Shown: positions 37,601 to 45,772 of the stretch, piece by piece
Numbering within the stretch: position 1 is the first letter of the stretch
Layout: every line of letters starts with the position of its first letter
Notes under the pieces: model-generated
Told to the model about the DNA's origin: nothing
What the model saw: the letters and a program-made list of their open reading frames with translations, nothing else
Database searches by the model: none
Source: a virus
Reading direction: 5' to 3' (one strand)
Length of the DNA: 49,967 nt
Virus record (IMG/VR): IMGVR_UViG_3300038825_001243
Location: 1-49,967 of that record
Program-made: the position numbers and the translations under genes

Positions 37601-40454
37601 GTTGACTAAACCCTACATTCTTACCGTCGGCAGAGATCTTGAGAGGGTTTAGTTTATATATCTGTTCAACAGACACTCCCTCTCTCGCTGCCTGTACCAT
37701 GTAGAAATTAGCTAGTGGTACGATACTGCTTTCTACCACGCTATCACTGTACTTGCCTGTAGCTTTTAACTCTCCACGTATCTTCTCACGGAGGCTAACA
37801 ACTTGTGCGTTGAAAGCAGCTACCGGGTCGTTCTCTTCTAGATATTCTTCGTATGTTTGTTTCACTCCCCAACGTCGCTCAATGGAGGGATCCATCCCAG
37901 CGACTACGTCATCTATATACTTAAAAGCCGCTTCAGCATCATAATGCGAACCGGGGTAGAACTGGTGTCTATGCCGGTCAGACCTAGTGTTTGCAGGGGA
38001 ATGGTCCGATACTCGTACTGACGTTTTTTCATTCGAATAGTACTTACTAATTCCGTAATGATCTTGAAATTTGCCAGTGCTTTCATCAACTAGCTTAAAT
38101 CCCTTAGACTCTAAGTAGTCAGGTACCTGATTATCTTCAAAAGGTTTGAACACTGCCTTTCTCGGGACTAGCTTGTCTTTTCGTCGTCTTTCTGCCCTAT
38201 CCTCTAGAAACCTATGATGGCTGTAAAAAGTAGTAGGGTCTCGTTTCTTCTTTTGTTTCCGTAAAGTCTTGATAATCATATTATATCTATCAGGATTAGT
38301 AGACTTCATACCTTTCATAAAGGATAACTTCTCTGACTCTGTTAGTTTCTTAACTTTATTGGTATCCCTTTCCCCTGCTTCGGCAGCCGTCGGCTCTACT
38401 GCTTCGGTAGCAACTTCTTTTTCTGGTTCAGAAACTTCTACCTGTTGTGCATCGAACTCTTCTCTGGTTAGTATTGGAGTGTTCTCAGCAACTACCCTAG
38501 CTATGTCCTGTTCAAATAGTTCTTGCTGTTCTTTGATTACTGTCTTGGATTCTTTGAAAGTCAACCCGTCAGGCCTAACCCGTATGTCATCTATAATAGC
38601 TTCTTCAATAGGAGTCCCCGCGAACAACACTAAGTAGTCCGAAGTTTTGATGCTGACTTCACCTCTAGCAGATAGTGCTGTCTGTAGTTCATCAAACAGT
38701 TCAGGAGCTTTAGCTTTAAGTTCTTCTGGGGTTACTCCGTTCTGATTGAATGCCTCCTGTAACACCCCTCCATCTATTAGCAGACTCTCAGGAGCTCCCT
38801 CCTCTCCTAGTACCTGAACGAACTCTTTAAACTTCTCATCTGATCTTTTACGAAGAGGATTGTCCGGTGTTAATTCTGATAGCTTCCCAAGTATAGCTCT
38901 GTCTGCTTTCGCTCTCGCAGCCTTGGCTGTCGCAGCGTTGGCTGTCGCGTATAAATCATTCAGCCATTCCTCTTCTTCTTTTACCCGTTTTTTCTCGCGC
39001 GCTTGAGCGACTCTGTTAACGCCTACCGCTCCCGCGCTTATTCCAGCGCCGCCCATTGCACCCATCGCACCGCCGAACAATGTCTCTTGTACATTCTCCT
39101 CGGTTAACGGGTCCTGATAGGAAGCGAGTTGTTCTATCGGGTTTTGTATTATTTCCTCTATCCCTTCGATTATGGTGTTTCTTGATACCGTTTTAATCAC
39201 ACCGTCTGAGGAAAGCATATCCCTCAGCGACTTCCACCCTTCTTTAGTTCCGAGTTTTGTCGCCCACTGTTGGGGACCGAAGCTCTTTTCTATCGCGCCT
39301 ACTATGGTTGCACCAAGCAGAGCGATAAGTTTTGACCCCATATCATTTAAATTATCTGGATCTCCGTGGATCTGTTCACGACGAATCCCTTCATAGGAAG
39401 GAGCCCCGACGGCTACAACAGGGCCACCATATTTTAAAGCATACCCCAAGGCCCTCATCATGCCCTTTGCGAATGGGTGTGGCGCAAACGCAGAAGCACG
39501 AATCAAACCGTCCCCGGCGGCAACAGATGTTCCTATTGATACCATCGAGGGTGCCGCGTTACCTATTGCTTCCCTGAACGCTAACAAAGGATCTTTCGCG
39601 ATGTCCCCCAAACTATGTATCCCGAGAGGGTTGTCTTTCATCAACTGTCTGCCGAACTCAGCGACGACGTTGTCCTGATCTGCTCCAAGGAAATCCGCAG
39701 CTTCACGACCAAGACCTGCTATCGTCTGACCCGTCATACTCAGAACAGAAGCTCCAAACCCACCTACCTCTTCTGGAGGTGTTTTATTAAAGCTGACCAT
39801 CATCTCTTCAAACTCTTTCATGTCCTCTAAATCTTTTCCAACTATCTCTGCGTTACCTTCTCGCTGTATAAACTTAGAGGTACCGGGATAGTTTAAGCGT
39901 AACCCCTCCCCTGAATTTCTTTTTATAATTGCTTGAGACTCAGCATCTTCAGGAAGTAATCCCGGTGGTGCATCTAGTTCCCTAGCTAACTTTGCATTTT
40001 TAGCTACCTGATCCCCGTCAGAATAACTAGCACGAATAACAGCGCGCCTGGTATCTTCTCTAAGGTTTTGATTTTCACTGTATTGCTGTCCCGCTGCAGT
40101 TGCTTCTTCTCGAGTAGGATACTGTCCTAAGTGCTGACCAGTTTTATGATAATATTTTATAGCATCTTCATCCGACATAACTTCCCCAGTTTCTGGATGA
40201 ACTGTAGGAATTAGTGTCTCTTTACCATCTATCTCAAAGGATCTGGATACAAGAGATCTTTCTGATCCATCCTCGTTTGGAAAGCGAGTTCTTGTAGTAG
40301 GGTCGAAGTTCGCCGGCTCCAATGGTTCACTCAAGGCATCTGACACGACTGTCGCTGGCGTCACTTTCTCTGGTAGTATTGGTTCCGGGGTGTTGGGATC
40401 TACAACAGCGCCTTCGTAGAACGGTGGAAACTCTGAGTTATTTTCTGGCTCCAT
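28668..40454 (-). CDS. Giant (3928-residue) polyvalent ejection protein
   Basis: This protein resembles 'large polyvalent proteins' of phages. Near the N-terminus (about 45-130) is a known phage motif, SFEIDGKETLIPTVHPETG with EDAIKYYHKTGQHLG. A DUF3293-like segment lies around 965-1065 (SSGWAIITAYS). A 'LDIPSYTNHGAWV...LKIAQGSAKGTIA' type domain follows. At about 2050-2400 lies a segment with FINEMQSDW and GYDSIAWSTGDQQAELW. A zinc metallopeptidase motif HESGH occupies 2686-2690. The end (about 3500-3928) is helical with hydrophobic parts. It is probably carried in the virion core and injected with DNA, with protective or host-modifying domains. It equals about a quarter of the coding capacity. 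Domain names are by pattern. Confidence 0.8.
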   Translation of the reverse strand: MEPENNSEFPPFYEGAVVDPNTPEPILPEKVTPATVVSDALSEPLEPANFDPTTRTRFPNEDGSERSLVSRSFEIDGKETLIPTVHPETGEVMSDEDAIKYYHKTGQHLGQYPTREEATAAGQQYSENQNLREDTRRAVIRASYSDGDQVAKNAKLARELDAPPGLLPEDAESQAIIKRNSGEGLRLNYPGTSKFIQREGNAEIVGKDLEDMKEFEEMMVSFNKTPPEEVGGFGASVLSMTGQTIAGLGREAADFLGADQDNVVAEFGRQLMKDNPLGIHSLGDIAKDPLLAFREAIGNAAPSMVSIGTSVAAGDGLIRASAFAPHPFAKGMMRALGYALKYGGPVVAVGAPSYEGIRREQIHGDPDNLNDMGSKLIALLGATIVGAIEKSFGPQQWATKLGTKEGWKSLRDMLSSDGVIKTVSRNTIIEGIEEIIQNPIEQLASYQDPLTEENVQETLFGGAMGAMGGAGISAGAVGVNRVAQAREKKRVKEEEEWLNDLYATANAATAKAARAKADRAILGKLSELTPDNPLRKRSDEKFKEFVQVLGEEGAPESLLIDGGVLQEAFNQNGVTPEELKAKAPELFDELQTALSARGEVSIKTSDYLVLFAGTPIEEAIIDDIRVRPDGLTFKESKTVIKEQQELFEQDIARVVAENTPILTREEFDAQQVEVSEPEKEVATEAVEPTAAEAGERDTNKVKKLTESEKLSFMKGMKSTNPDRYNMIIKTLRKQKKKRDPTTFYSHHRFLEDRAERRRKDKLVPRKAVFKPFEDNQVPDYLESKGFKLVDESTGKFQDHYGISKYYSNEKTSVRVSDHSPANTRSDRHRHQFYPGSHYDAEAAFKYIDDVVAGMDPSIERRWGVKQTYEEYLEENDPVAAFNAQVVSLREKIRGELKATGKYSDSVVESSIVPLANFYMVQAAREGVSVEQIYKLNPLKISADGKNVGFSQPTKPAATLDNFKPENLHTLLDSSGWAIITAYSDKNKTDKTGTADEKNEQANIELEEELIARGFEYVNSNGKYKHFSAEPGFTILGITPDEAHALGNKYKQDSVQVPKGFIYYNDVRQIAEHVRVGEASINPEDPYTEIPKTDALFTVDFEKDKNGKDVFRDAEGKVIANPFEETGPGKRSREKDQAKIDADPRMKGGFKEATKRVPTLQGTAALIKPGDTATFTAHQKAINATKPVHPYTSIAPPSTDKAAKAALTKGKGQSKKKADKFGKPRTLKDKHRVGVRLDIPSYTNHGAWVLAVHEDRKGKNVYDADTVIGYDTVAVLEEVSFGLRSDVALKIAQGSAKGTIATMKGKLRKSTPKAAKKLAVDALNDYYDNKQSEWVQVGMDPERHGFFYDRETQSPVVTAEEVIQVGAAVLARNVTYDTTTQLLYQTDIRSGKVSLDKLGLPKLPGKKKYKVRQVAAALQGYHRKLLDKKMKAAAARKGRELTDKESDTVLRNAIVSMMTDEVMFELDAEHNGAGWYTERYENAISIMSQVYPELATNQSARDAFTLLIGITSVGASPDVNLGIATRIYSRFRKGGESEGTFSLAPGKKEKEDEFISKSLKRMNKLLKQKGGLDGMTGYLMREGKLGALKKEFNLKDVSGAGNYGVEAKLPVAALEVGAKVGVFYANLMGKPEYLTMDRWWSRTFNRYRGELLTAPTQQSMDRFKELTNQPGLSNEEVIAAAKPYADAAKAKGFKGMTELETMSNSMWKKVTGTLDAPTGPTDRALMMRAAIGAQQRLARKGKTITIADIQALLWYYEKKLYGELGAQPSKLISFEEAAQAFVDKREAIEEKPENDDYRETTVFNQLRSIGSGLEESFIEENLTSVKNLKVIQMVKNETGGKDEQLNINNLEIWLKKMSEDAQYRHLNIRKSELNATGLLNFLATEKAGYTLKGIFDREASAAKTDANNESIAREKDRLSIQIDKLIAGMTLEAEQALAQAAPKAHKDLTYEPDTTVSDIIKFPRRYENDLLNAGMPEKLLAVLLNPTGVRGTMERYPGGYRNELEDVGATFPYKVSVNDYDYSGVYAAESVHKPRTHIPFDEVRNFIHNKNWSIEENVLGEEGTMGTLEDRIDREMANEDDNPYKVITDTETVPGSTVFRVSLGGHSADVGTSNQNYYENESNALVDARVQWEEKIEAQYADERRTGFPKWSEYRVPGENTNYREMLIRMPVSGEEARFTARGHYDGELGENLLFHLRVDDREGPNGEKILFINEMQSDWAKKVIWKFDEKGSISQIGSRPTDKQIARLRKDLIKVDKKVKDLEERLEKDVIGPDEDAAIGPAVQEQYDKAIILQEKISGQLVTIDHGIVQESAPFIESDKEWVTLAMKLLLRNAVEGGYDSIAWSTGDQQAELWSSAVRREVDEIRWEKTKNGVHIVGVKGVAEDALERHHQVNERMPEDIFVNARHQMSRDLNDLGNISAGQGLQMVIAKVHEHGRDGWKETVIGFDLINGDFDTSQIDIYIDEYLAIEADLGSSLGREVVNTHVEENLLSASIGKAMADQIRENPEQSGSIKGDSLKVTKTGFAQLYELTAASQMNRIAKELGSTTEVGEVGVLLPERGEGSFRNLIRLSELTPGQISVIDHHDDAHFLKERYLNNAGEWTDEEYFWSTREEAEEHRNRAILKKLSGDKQPGIQIDQSMRDAVIGSKIKLFSQPGPVEEPLAQYDPSTFTINLLKGANLSSVIHESGHFYLHALSQIAAQENASETVKEDFQTIMDWFGVSADEWYGMTVKEQTEYHEQFAESFELFTLEGKAPNIELQGAFTRFRQWLLSVYKDIENFLKTHPRARKLNDEVRAVFGRMMASEESIAEAEKIREYMPMFASAEESGTSEAKFKEYIDQHNEATQEAITDLTSRSIRDMKWLSNAQDKALKALQATANAERKVVREQVTEAVEKEDIYRAIAFLKTGKMTTETGEEIEATEGHKLNTQAVKDLGVDPLSLRGMTSTTGLDPQQVGEIFGFQHAGTFIQHLLDAPNKKEKIDALTDQRMVEEHSDLATEEDRKKAVDKAIHNKVRARMMATGLKMLTKSPLSVSQINKAAKEAAAARVAKMKVRDLRPGQYDRAEAKANKEALKLAAKDPVGAAARQQAALLNNHLAKAVREAIENVDKHINHVKKLEGKSTLKSLEAGYLEQIFDLLSPFRFKKGETLKAIDKKRTLAEWMDEQVLEFGFQPVLDTELIDSVKTMSYKEMTTGQLDGLMEAVDHIEHLGRLKKKLLNARDKREFEIVATEMMQSIVDNSNRVVNDEATDESKAGQIKDAARALIAMHRKFSSLAREMDGGKDGGPMQQFFSRGMNEAGAEEAEMKGQATEVMANLFKMFELDVVPENLFNKMGIVPGTDLSMSQENRIMFALNWGNLGNRQRLLSGGLANNRAIDEDTAAKILDTLTKGEWDFVQGVLDYFETYREPMGALEKELTGMTPTWVEAEPIQTKFGTYRGGYFPAKYDAKLSVRSEMFEALNATRTSMQGAFGNAQTRDSAVQKRAEEVHNRPIKLTFSVITSHVGEVTHRLAWQRYLTDANRMLKALEPAIRRHYGPTIYKEMQDSLNDIAIGDVGSQNGIDTAFNHIRVGSTVVGMGWRVTTALLQPSGMFQSMARIGTKWSIVGLKRFMTNPMAANDFVNSMSPMMVTRASTMQREVSEVMNQVRGAKQLTNVKASAFVMIAKMQRLVDIPTWIGAYEKGLEQLGYDKANNEAERKKIEDTAASLGDQAVLDSQSGGQIKDLAKVQRLGPVIKTLTNFYSYFSATYNLNVENYRKTNFKSFAAIMEFASNVLLLNLFPVIYTVLLREALNRECEWEWDCLKHQYANEQISFILGQAVPVRELTVSATSLYNQATDQPDYFKWSGPAGMRLFSDTSKLGKQLGQAIEDEGETDVAFWKAAANVAGIALHLPLGQVSETAEGIWSLYTGDTDPSDAVPVLLVGPPYKR

Positions 40455-40469
40455 TCAGTGGGTTCCTTA

Positions 40470-42245
40470 TTAATAGGTGTCCTGTTCTTGTTTCTTGAGT
40501 TTCCTCTCTTGCCATTCCTCTTTTGCTTTGTAGTACCTCTTTAACCCTTCAATGTCTGTGATTGTGCTGGCGGCCGGGTTATTTCGTTCTTTTTTTATCC
40601 AGCGCCACGCGTAATCTTTTTCACGAGCCTCGGTGTCGGGAGCAAAGAAGTCATCTAAGTCAGCAGGCCATGCGTAGACCTTGTTTCCTTCTTCCTTACT
40701 CTTAATCTCAAAGTGGTGCATCTCGCGCGTACGGAAAGCGTACTCCGTATCCTCAACCAGAAACTTTTTACTCGCAGACAGTATTAGTCTCCTCTCTTCT
40801 TTCGGGTCGGGTACCCTCTTGTGGTTCGTTATAAAGTCTACAACAGCGTCTCTTACCTCCCCGTCTATGATTCTCCTGTCGTCCGCGCTGCTATCCGCTG
40901 GGTACCCTAGCTTCTTCCGATCGCTATCTATCTTATAATTATATATATCTTTAACCTTCACATCGTGTTCAGCGAGACTTCTATTCGCTATTTCCTCGTG
41001 CCCTTTAGCGTGGAGGGTTACCCCTATCTCTGACAGCGCACGGTCTAAACCTTCAGGAGTGAACTCTCCGTTGGGTCCTGTCGCCTTGAGCGCATAATAC
41101 GCAAGTTTCTGCGATCGATTAGGTTCAGGAAATTGGTTCTTACGCCTCGCGGAATCTATCGCGTTTAGTGACAGCATCGTTGCCGAGTATGTCACCGGAT
41201 CAATTCTCTTCATGTCTACCAGCCTAGGATCTCCCCTACCTCGGCCTGTTCCGTCGCGGGCACCCCCTACAATCTCAGCGGCTATCTTTTTACGGGCTGC
41301 CTCTATCATTAGCTTCTGCCTTGTGAATAAGGAGAATCCAGACTCTGTCGCCTCTTTAGTACTGGTATTATTTCTTAGGTATGCATCCACCTCGTCCAGG
41401 GAGCCTCCTTCTCTAAAGATTTTTGTTGCTCCGTCTGCTGCTATCTGTGCTTCCTTATAATCCACCTCTGGTTTTACTACCTTCATCATGGCTAGGCTTT
41501 GTTCTCCGGTTATTTCTCCAGCTTTCTGTTTAGTCTGTATGTATGCGACAGCTCCCCCGGAGTCTCCGTTCGCTAGTAGTCTATCCACTATCCCCCCGTG
41601 AACATTACCCTTAAACGTCAACACAGCATGGTCAACTATCGCCGGGTCTGTGATTCCCTGTCTCTTGAATTCCGCGATTATCTCGAGTTCTCCTTGTGTT
41701 ATCTTAGTCGCGGTGACGTTAGCATTGTCTGCTGTTGTCGCTTCGTTTACAGTTACTTCCAGTCCTTTACTGAACAAGATAGCCTTATGCTTATCTTCCT
41801 GGGTCATCGAGTGTTGGTACCTCTTTGCCCTGAAATTTAAGGCTGACGTTTTTGCCGCCTCGTTAAACTTTATCAAACCGTTCTCAGACAAGTTATTTGC
41901 TGCGGCTATCCTATCCTGTAGTGCTTTAAATTCAGAATCATACTGCGCGTTGTACCCGTTCGGTCCTTGTGTATAAGCATCCTTACCCTGTACCGCCATT
42001 GCTTTCTTAGATAGTTCTAACACCCCTTCGCGTAGCTGTAACTCTGCGGCCTTCGCTTGCTGAGTATCCATCTGGTCTGCGTGGTACAAAGCCATACGAG
42101 TAACCCTGCCGGCTCCCGTTCCGGCGGCGACACCGAGTTTAGCCGCGGCTAACCCTTCCGCGCCGCTATTCTCTAGTGAGACTACACTCTTGTTGGGCTT
42201 TACCCCTGATCTTTTAAGCCCCGCTGGGTCTGGTATAATAGCCAT
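40470..42245 (-). CDS. Middle-sized internal virion (ejection) protein
   Basis: This 591-residue protein is almost entirely helical and charged (LQLREGVLELSKKAMAVQGK, EAQIAADGATKIFREGGSLD) with a Gly/Arg-rich break at about 345 (GTGRGRGDPR). It lies between the gp14-like and the giant protein genes, the place of the second core protein in T7-type virions. It would be ejected to form the channel across the cell envelope. Its ATG overlaps the upstream stop (TAATG). Confidence 0.75.
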   Translation of the reverse strand: MAIIPDPAGLKRSGVKPNKSVVSLENSGAEGLAAAKLGVAAGTGAGRVTRMALYHADQMDTQQAKAAELQLREGVLELSKKAMAVQGKDAYTQGPNGYNAQYDSEFKALQDRIAAANNLSENGLIKFNEAAKTSALNFRAKRYQHSMTQEDKHKAILFSKGLEVTVNEATTADNANVTATKITQGELEIIAEFKRQGITDPAIVDHAVLTFKGNVHGGIVDRLLANGDSGGAVAYIQTKQKAGEITGEQSLAMMKVVKPEVDYKEAQIAADGATKIFREGGSLDEVDAYLRNNTSTKEATESGFSLFTRQKLMIEAARKKIAAEIVGGARDGTGRGRGDPRLVDMKRIDPVTYSATMLSLNAIDSARRKNQFPEPNRSQKLAYYALKATGPNGEFTPEGLDRALSEIGVTLHAKGHEEIANRSLAEHDVKVKDIYNYKIDSDRKKLGYPADSSADDRRIIDGEVRDAVVDFITNHKRVPDPKEERRLILSASKKFLVEDTEYAFRTREMHHFEIKSKEEGNKVYAWPADLDDFFAPDTEAREKDYAWRWIKKERNNPAASTITDIEGLKRYYKAKEEWQERKLKKQEQDTY

Positions 42246-42739
42246 TAAATAAATGCTCCTGTAGAGTCTCTAAGAAACCTACCTGCCCCGAACCAATTAG
42301 TAGCTCCCGTTGCTGCTCCTGACAGCACCGTGGAAGCTGCAGCGAGCCTACTGGCCTTTAGTCCTCTCTTACCGGATATTTTTTTAGCCATTGCTGCTTG
42401 CTCGTATTTACTAGACTCTTCCTGGGCACCGTATAATATTCTGTTCTTCTCTATCGCCCCTTCGCCTACGATGTCAGACAGTAACTTCTCTATTGCAGGG
42501 TCTGATACGCTACCGCCACCGTGACCGGCGACAGCTAATGCCCTAGAAGCTAGGAATTCAAACTCCCTGTCCTTGTTTTCAATGTCAACACTACCCTGGA
42601 CCATCGCCTTCTTAGCATTCTCCCTAAGCTGGTGAGCCTCGTAAATAGCATCGCTGTACTGTTGTTTGCCGGCATCAATCTGGCCTCCTGCTCCAAGTAA
42701 CCCTCCGACCATTGGTGCTACGCCCGCGATCATTTGCAT
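42245..42739 (-). CDS. gp14-like small internal virion protein
   Basis: The start is ATG 42739, behind AGGAGAGAA; a longer in-frame ATG at 42754 is less well placed. The 164-residue product has a hydrophobic Gly-rich N-terminus (MIAGVAPMVGGLLGAGGQID), helices rich in Ala, and a GHGGGSVSDPAIEKLLSDIV segment typical of T7 gp14-like core proteins. A second hydrophobic stretch lies near residue 145. It is expected to insert in the outer membrane on ejection. Confidence 0.8.
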   Translation of the reverse strand: MQMIAGVAPMVGGLLGAGGQIDAGKQQYSDAIYEAHQLRENAKKAMVQGSVDIENKDREFEFLASRALAVAGHGGGSVSDPAIEKLLSDIVGEGAIEKNRILYGAQEESSKYEQAAMAKKISGKRGLKASRLAAASTVLSGAATGATNWFGAGRFLRDSTGAFI

Positions 42740-43107
42740 TGTTCTCTCCTCCATATATAGACACCAGGTCTTCCGGGTATCTCTTTAAATCCGTAGTGCG
42801 TTATAAAACTATGCGACGTTGGTCTTCCCGTTTCTGGTGTCACTACAACATAAACTTCTCGGTATAAATCTAACAACTTTACTGCTAAGTTTGTTGCTTT
42901 TATAATCTCCCTCTTATGCTTGAGGGCTCCCTCTTTAAAATCAGAGAAGGCTATTATCTTTTCTTTATCCCGATACATGCCACCTATCGCAATTACGTCA
43001 TCTCCATCTACTACTACCGCGCCCCTGAAAGTCATAATGGGGTCGTTACCTCCGTAGAAGGCCCTGCCATCAGCCTGTGTAGCGTACCTAACCTCCAGTG
43101 TTCCCAC
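42730..43107 (-). CDS. GNAT-like virion assembly protein (gp13 type)
   Basis: This 125-residue protein is predicted from GTG 43107, which has GGAAGGA six bases upstream; ATG 43122 and TTG 43149 are alternatives. The fold looks like an N-acetyltransferase: YATQADGRAF, a strand pair AVVVDGDDVIAIGGMYRDK, then helix and EVYVVVTPETGRPTSHSFIT, with HYGFKEIPGRPGVYIWRRE. Podoviruses encode such a GNAT-like protein just before the core proteins. The acetyl-CoA loop is not obvious, so catalysis is uncertain. Confidence 0.75.
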   Translation of the reverse strand: MGTLEVRYATQADGRAFYGGNDPIMTFRGAVVVDGDDVIAIGGMYRDKEKIIAFSDFKEGALKHKREIIKATNLAVKLLDLYREVYVVVTPETGRPTSHSFITHYGFKEIPGRPGVYIWRREQCK

Positions 43108-45769
43108 TCTTAGTCCTTCCATCTTCAATAAATACGGTAACTGTAGCAACCGTACATGGGAGAGGGGACACTGCTTTCAGCACGAGTCTGCTATCTACGT
43201 CATACACTCCGTTTACAGACACCGCGTCTTCATCATAAAAAGCAAACACCTCGTTCGCTGTTACCGCCTTTCCCTTTTTCATTTTTGGCAGCACATTCAA
43301 ATGAGTTTCATCTGTTCCATAGTGTAACGCTCGGTTGTGAGAGTCTGTCAAAGTAAACCCTAGCTGAGTAACTCTCCGGGGGTTAGACATAGATTTGGGA
43401 CCTAGTGTCGAGTACCCAATTTTAGTACTCTTAAATAGTGCCTCATACCTTAACCCGATAATCGCGTGGGTCGTCGCGGTACCTAAAGTTATTGCTCCAC
43501 TAGACACCGTATAAGGACCGCTATCAACTCCATTGGCCCAAACGTACACTGCCTCGCCCTCTAGGTGAGTTAGTCCCGTCATGGAGGTAGTAGACCCGCC
43601 ACTGTAGATTAAAAATGAATCTAGCATCTTGTTGTCAGTAGTGCCGCCTGTCGTTTCACTTTGTAGTGCCCACTTCTCGATGTACCTTTTAGTAGCGCCG
43701 TTGATTGTTCTGTTTACCACATAGTACACACTATCCTCAATAGTACCAGGTATCACTACCACGTCCTCTACTAGGCCATCTGTCTCGTAGGTTACAAAAG
43801 CCTTGACCTCTTCTGCTCTGTCAAACACTAGTAACACTGCGACTCCATCGCTCCGTACTAAATGAACCGTAGTCTCCGGTCTGCGTTGTACTGCTATTCT
43901 AACTATTCCGGGTTTGCATATGTCGTGTGAGAGTACAGTCAGTTCGCCTGTCTCCATCGCAGCGGCGTCTGTTACAACTTCCATTACCCGGGTAGCGGTT
44001 CGATCTACGAACACCGCGCTTGCATCGATCTTTACTGCGGCTACGTTATTTGAACCGTAGGTAGTGGACTCTCGTAAGTTAAAATTGGTAGGTGTAAGTG
44101 GTTCTTCTAGGCTAGAGGATCTACACAGGAACTCGGCACCTTGTCCTCCTGCTACCAGTTGTTGTAGCTGTATCAACCAGTTAATTTTATCCACCGGACC
44201 CGTACCAATACTTCTATCAATCGGCCCTGCATCTCCTACGTAATCCTGATCGTGGTTACTAAAATCATCTACCACAGATCCTATTGTCCTGTCTTTACCT
44301 GCCAGCCATAGTCGTGCGCCAAAAAACTCAACCGCTGAAGGGAAACCCCTTCGATCTGACCACCGTCCTTCTTTCCAATTGTCAGTGGCGTCTGTCTTAC
44401 CAAAATGGGTTAGTACTATCGCGTCCACTACTGTCGCACTAGTAAAGCCTACTACCCGTGCGTGACCTGTCGTAGTACCCCCAGCGTAGGTTAAACTACA
44501 CACTGCGGTACCTGAAGTGTACTCCCCTGTCTTAATACCTATCCGGTAGTATATAATTTGATTATCAAAAGTATCATCGTAGTTCTTGTTCTGGTTAGTC
44601 GTATGACTCTCTACATCCGTCCAGGCTCCTACCGCCCCTACAGATCTCTGTAGTGTTACGGTGCCTGCCCAGGTTCCTGTTATCGTGAGGTTAAACACTC
44701 GTCCCGAGGTAACCCCCGACACCCTTATCGGATTTGTAAAGGTATTCTGAGCACTTAAAGATGAAGCTACGTCTTGACCTACTGAAGTAAGAGAGTATAA
44801 GCTACCTACGTTAGTACTCTTGAACAGTGCTTTGGAAGCGGTTAGGGTAACCGTACCCTTTAAAGCACTCGGAGTTATCGTTGTTGGGCTAATATTAGGT
44901 GCACGGTACGGGCCATTCGAGTTGACGTAATCTACTATTGACCACGAGTTAGTTCCCCTACGCTCTATTCTCATAGTCCTATGAGTCAGACCACAAGGCA
45001 TGAATATCACATCCCCTGACTGACTATGGCGGATATCATTTAATATCGCGGCCGTGATTGTCGTCGTTAGGGTCATCGCTCCGGAACTGGCAACCACACA
45101 GGAATCTACCAGCGCTGCGTAGTCCCCCCGGTTGAACAGTTCTATGAACACACTAGCTCCGGTTGGAGTAAACGCTAGGGAGTGCTGCCCCACAGCCAAT
45201 GTAGTTTCAGATATGTAGTTATCATCCCCGTCTGTACTACCCACTCTGAGGGTAACAAATCCTCTCGTAACAACGATGTTCAGGGCATGCTCTACGTCTT
45301 GGTCACTCCCGGATACGGTAAGTGTTTGTTTGCGCGAAGCGCTCAGAGTACCATCGCCTAACAACGATAGATACCCACCACTTAGCCACGAGGAGACTGC
45401 GGTCCCCGAGTCTGTGTCTGTCCACCCGGAGAGGTCACTCGTGAAAAGGCCGTTAGTTACTGCGGTGGATACAGAGGCTCTAGTAATGACGGTGTCATTA
45501 ACTAAGACTCTCATACTTAGATTGGTTAACTCTATGAGTGCAGTGTCACCTAAAGCGAACACGAAAGGTATCATCCGTGTTGCGGCGTCCCCTTGGCTGC
45601 TCGTTATATATTTAGTCCCCGGACGTAACGACATCGGTCCCATCGCTCGTGGCAACCAATTCTTTTGAGTTTCTGCAGACAACGCGAGCCTCTTAATGTC
45701 AGCTCTGCCGAAGGCTATCTTATCAACGACCCCTCGATTAAACGCGAGTTTAAAATCTTCTGAGCCCAT
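43088..45769 (-). CDS. gp12-like tail nozzle protein
   Basis: This 893-residue protein has the family start FNRGVVDKIAFGRADIKRLA, ETQKNWLPRAMGPMSLRPGT and ALGDTALIELTNLSMRVLVN. Its bulk is beta-rich, with many Thr/Ser/Gly repeats and inserted immunoglobulin-like parts (about 130-420). Later GGQGAEFLCRSS and RPETTVHLVRSDGVAVLLVF are seen in nozzle proteins of many phages. It would form the distal tail tube below the gp11-like ring. It is preceded by the gp11-like gene and overlaps the GNAT gene by about 20 bases. Confidence 0.85.
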   Translation of the reverse strand: MGSEDFKLAFNRGVVDKIAFGRADIKRLALSAETQKNWLPRAMGPMSLRPGTKYITSSQGDAATRMIPFVFALGDTALIELTNLSMRVLVNDTVITRASVSTAVTNGLFTSDLSGWTDTDSGTAVSSWLSGGYLSLLGDGTLSASRKQTLTVSGSDQDVEHALNIVVTRGFVTLRVGSTDGDDNYISETTLAVGQHSLAFTPTGASVFIELFNRGDYAALVDSCVVASSGAMTLTTTITAAILNDIRHSQSGDVIFMPCGLTHRTMRIERRGTNSWSIVDYVNSNGPYRAPNISPTTITPSALKGTVTLTASKALFKSTNVGSLYSLTSVGQDVASSLSAQNTFTNPIRVSGVTSGRVFNLTITGTWAGTVTLQRSVGAVGAWTDVESHTTNQNKNYDDTFDNQIIYYRIGIKTGEYTSGTAVCSLTYAGGTTTGHARVVGFTSATVVDAIVLTHFGKTDATDNWKEGRWSDRRGFPSAVEFFGARLWLAGKDRTIGSVVDDFSNHDQDYVGDAGPIDRSIGTGPVDKINWLIQLQQLVAGGQGAEFLCRSSSLEEPLTPTNFNLRESTTYGSNNVAAVKIDASAVFVDRTATRVMEVVTDAAAMETGELTVLSHDICKPGIVRIAVQRRPETTVHLVRSDGVAVLLVFDRAEEVKAFVTYETDGLVEDVVVIPGTIEDSVYYVVNRTINGATKRYIEKWALQSETTGGTTDNKMLDSFLIYSGGSTTSMTGLTHLEGEAVYVWANGVDSGPYTVSSGAITLGTATTHAIIGLRYEALFKSTKIGYSTLGPKSMSNPRRVTQLGFTLTDSHNRALHYGTDETHLNVLPKMKKGKAVTANEVFAFYDEDAVSVNGVYDVDSRLVLKAVSPLPCTVATVTVFIEDGRTKSGNTGG

Positions 45770-45772
45770 GAC

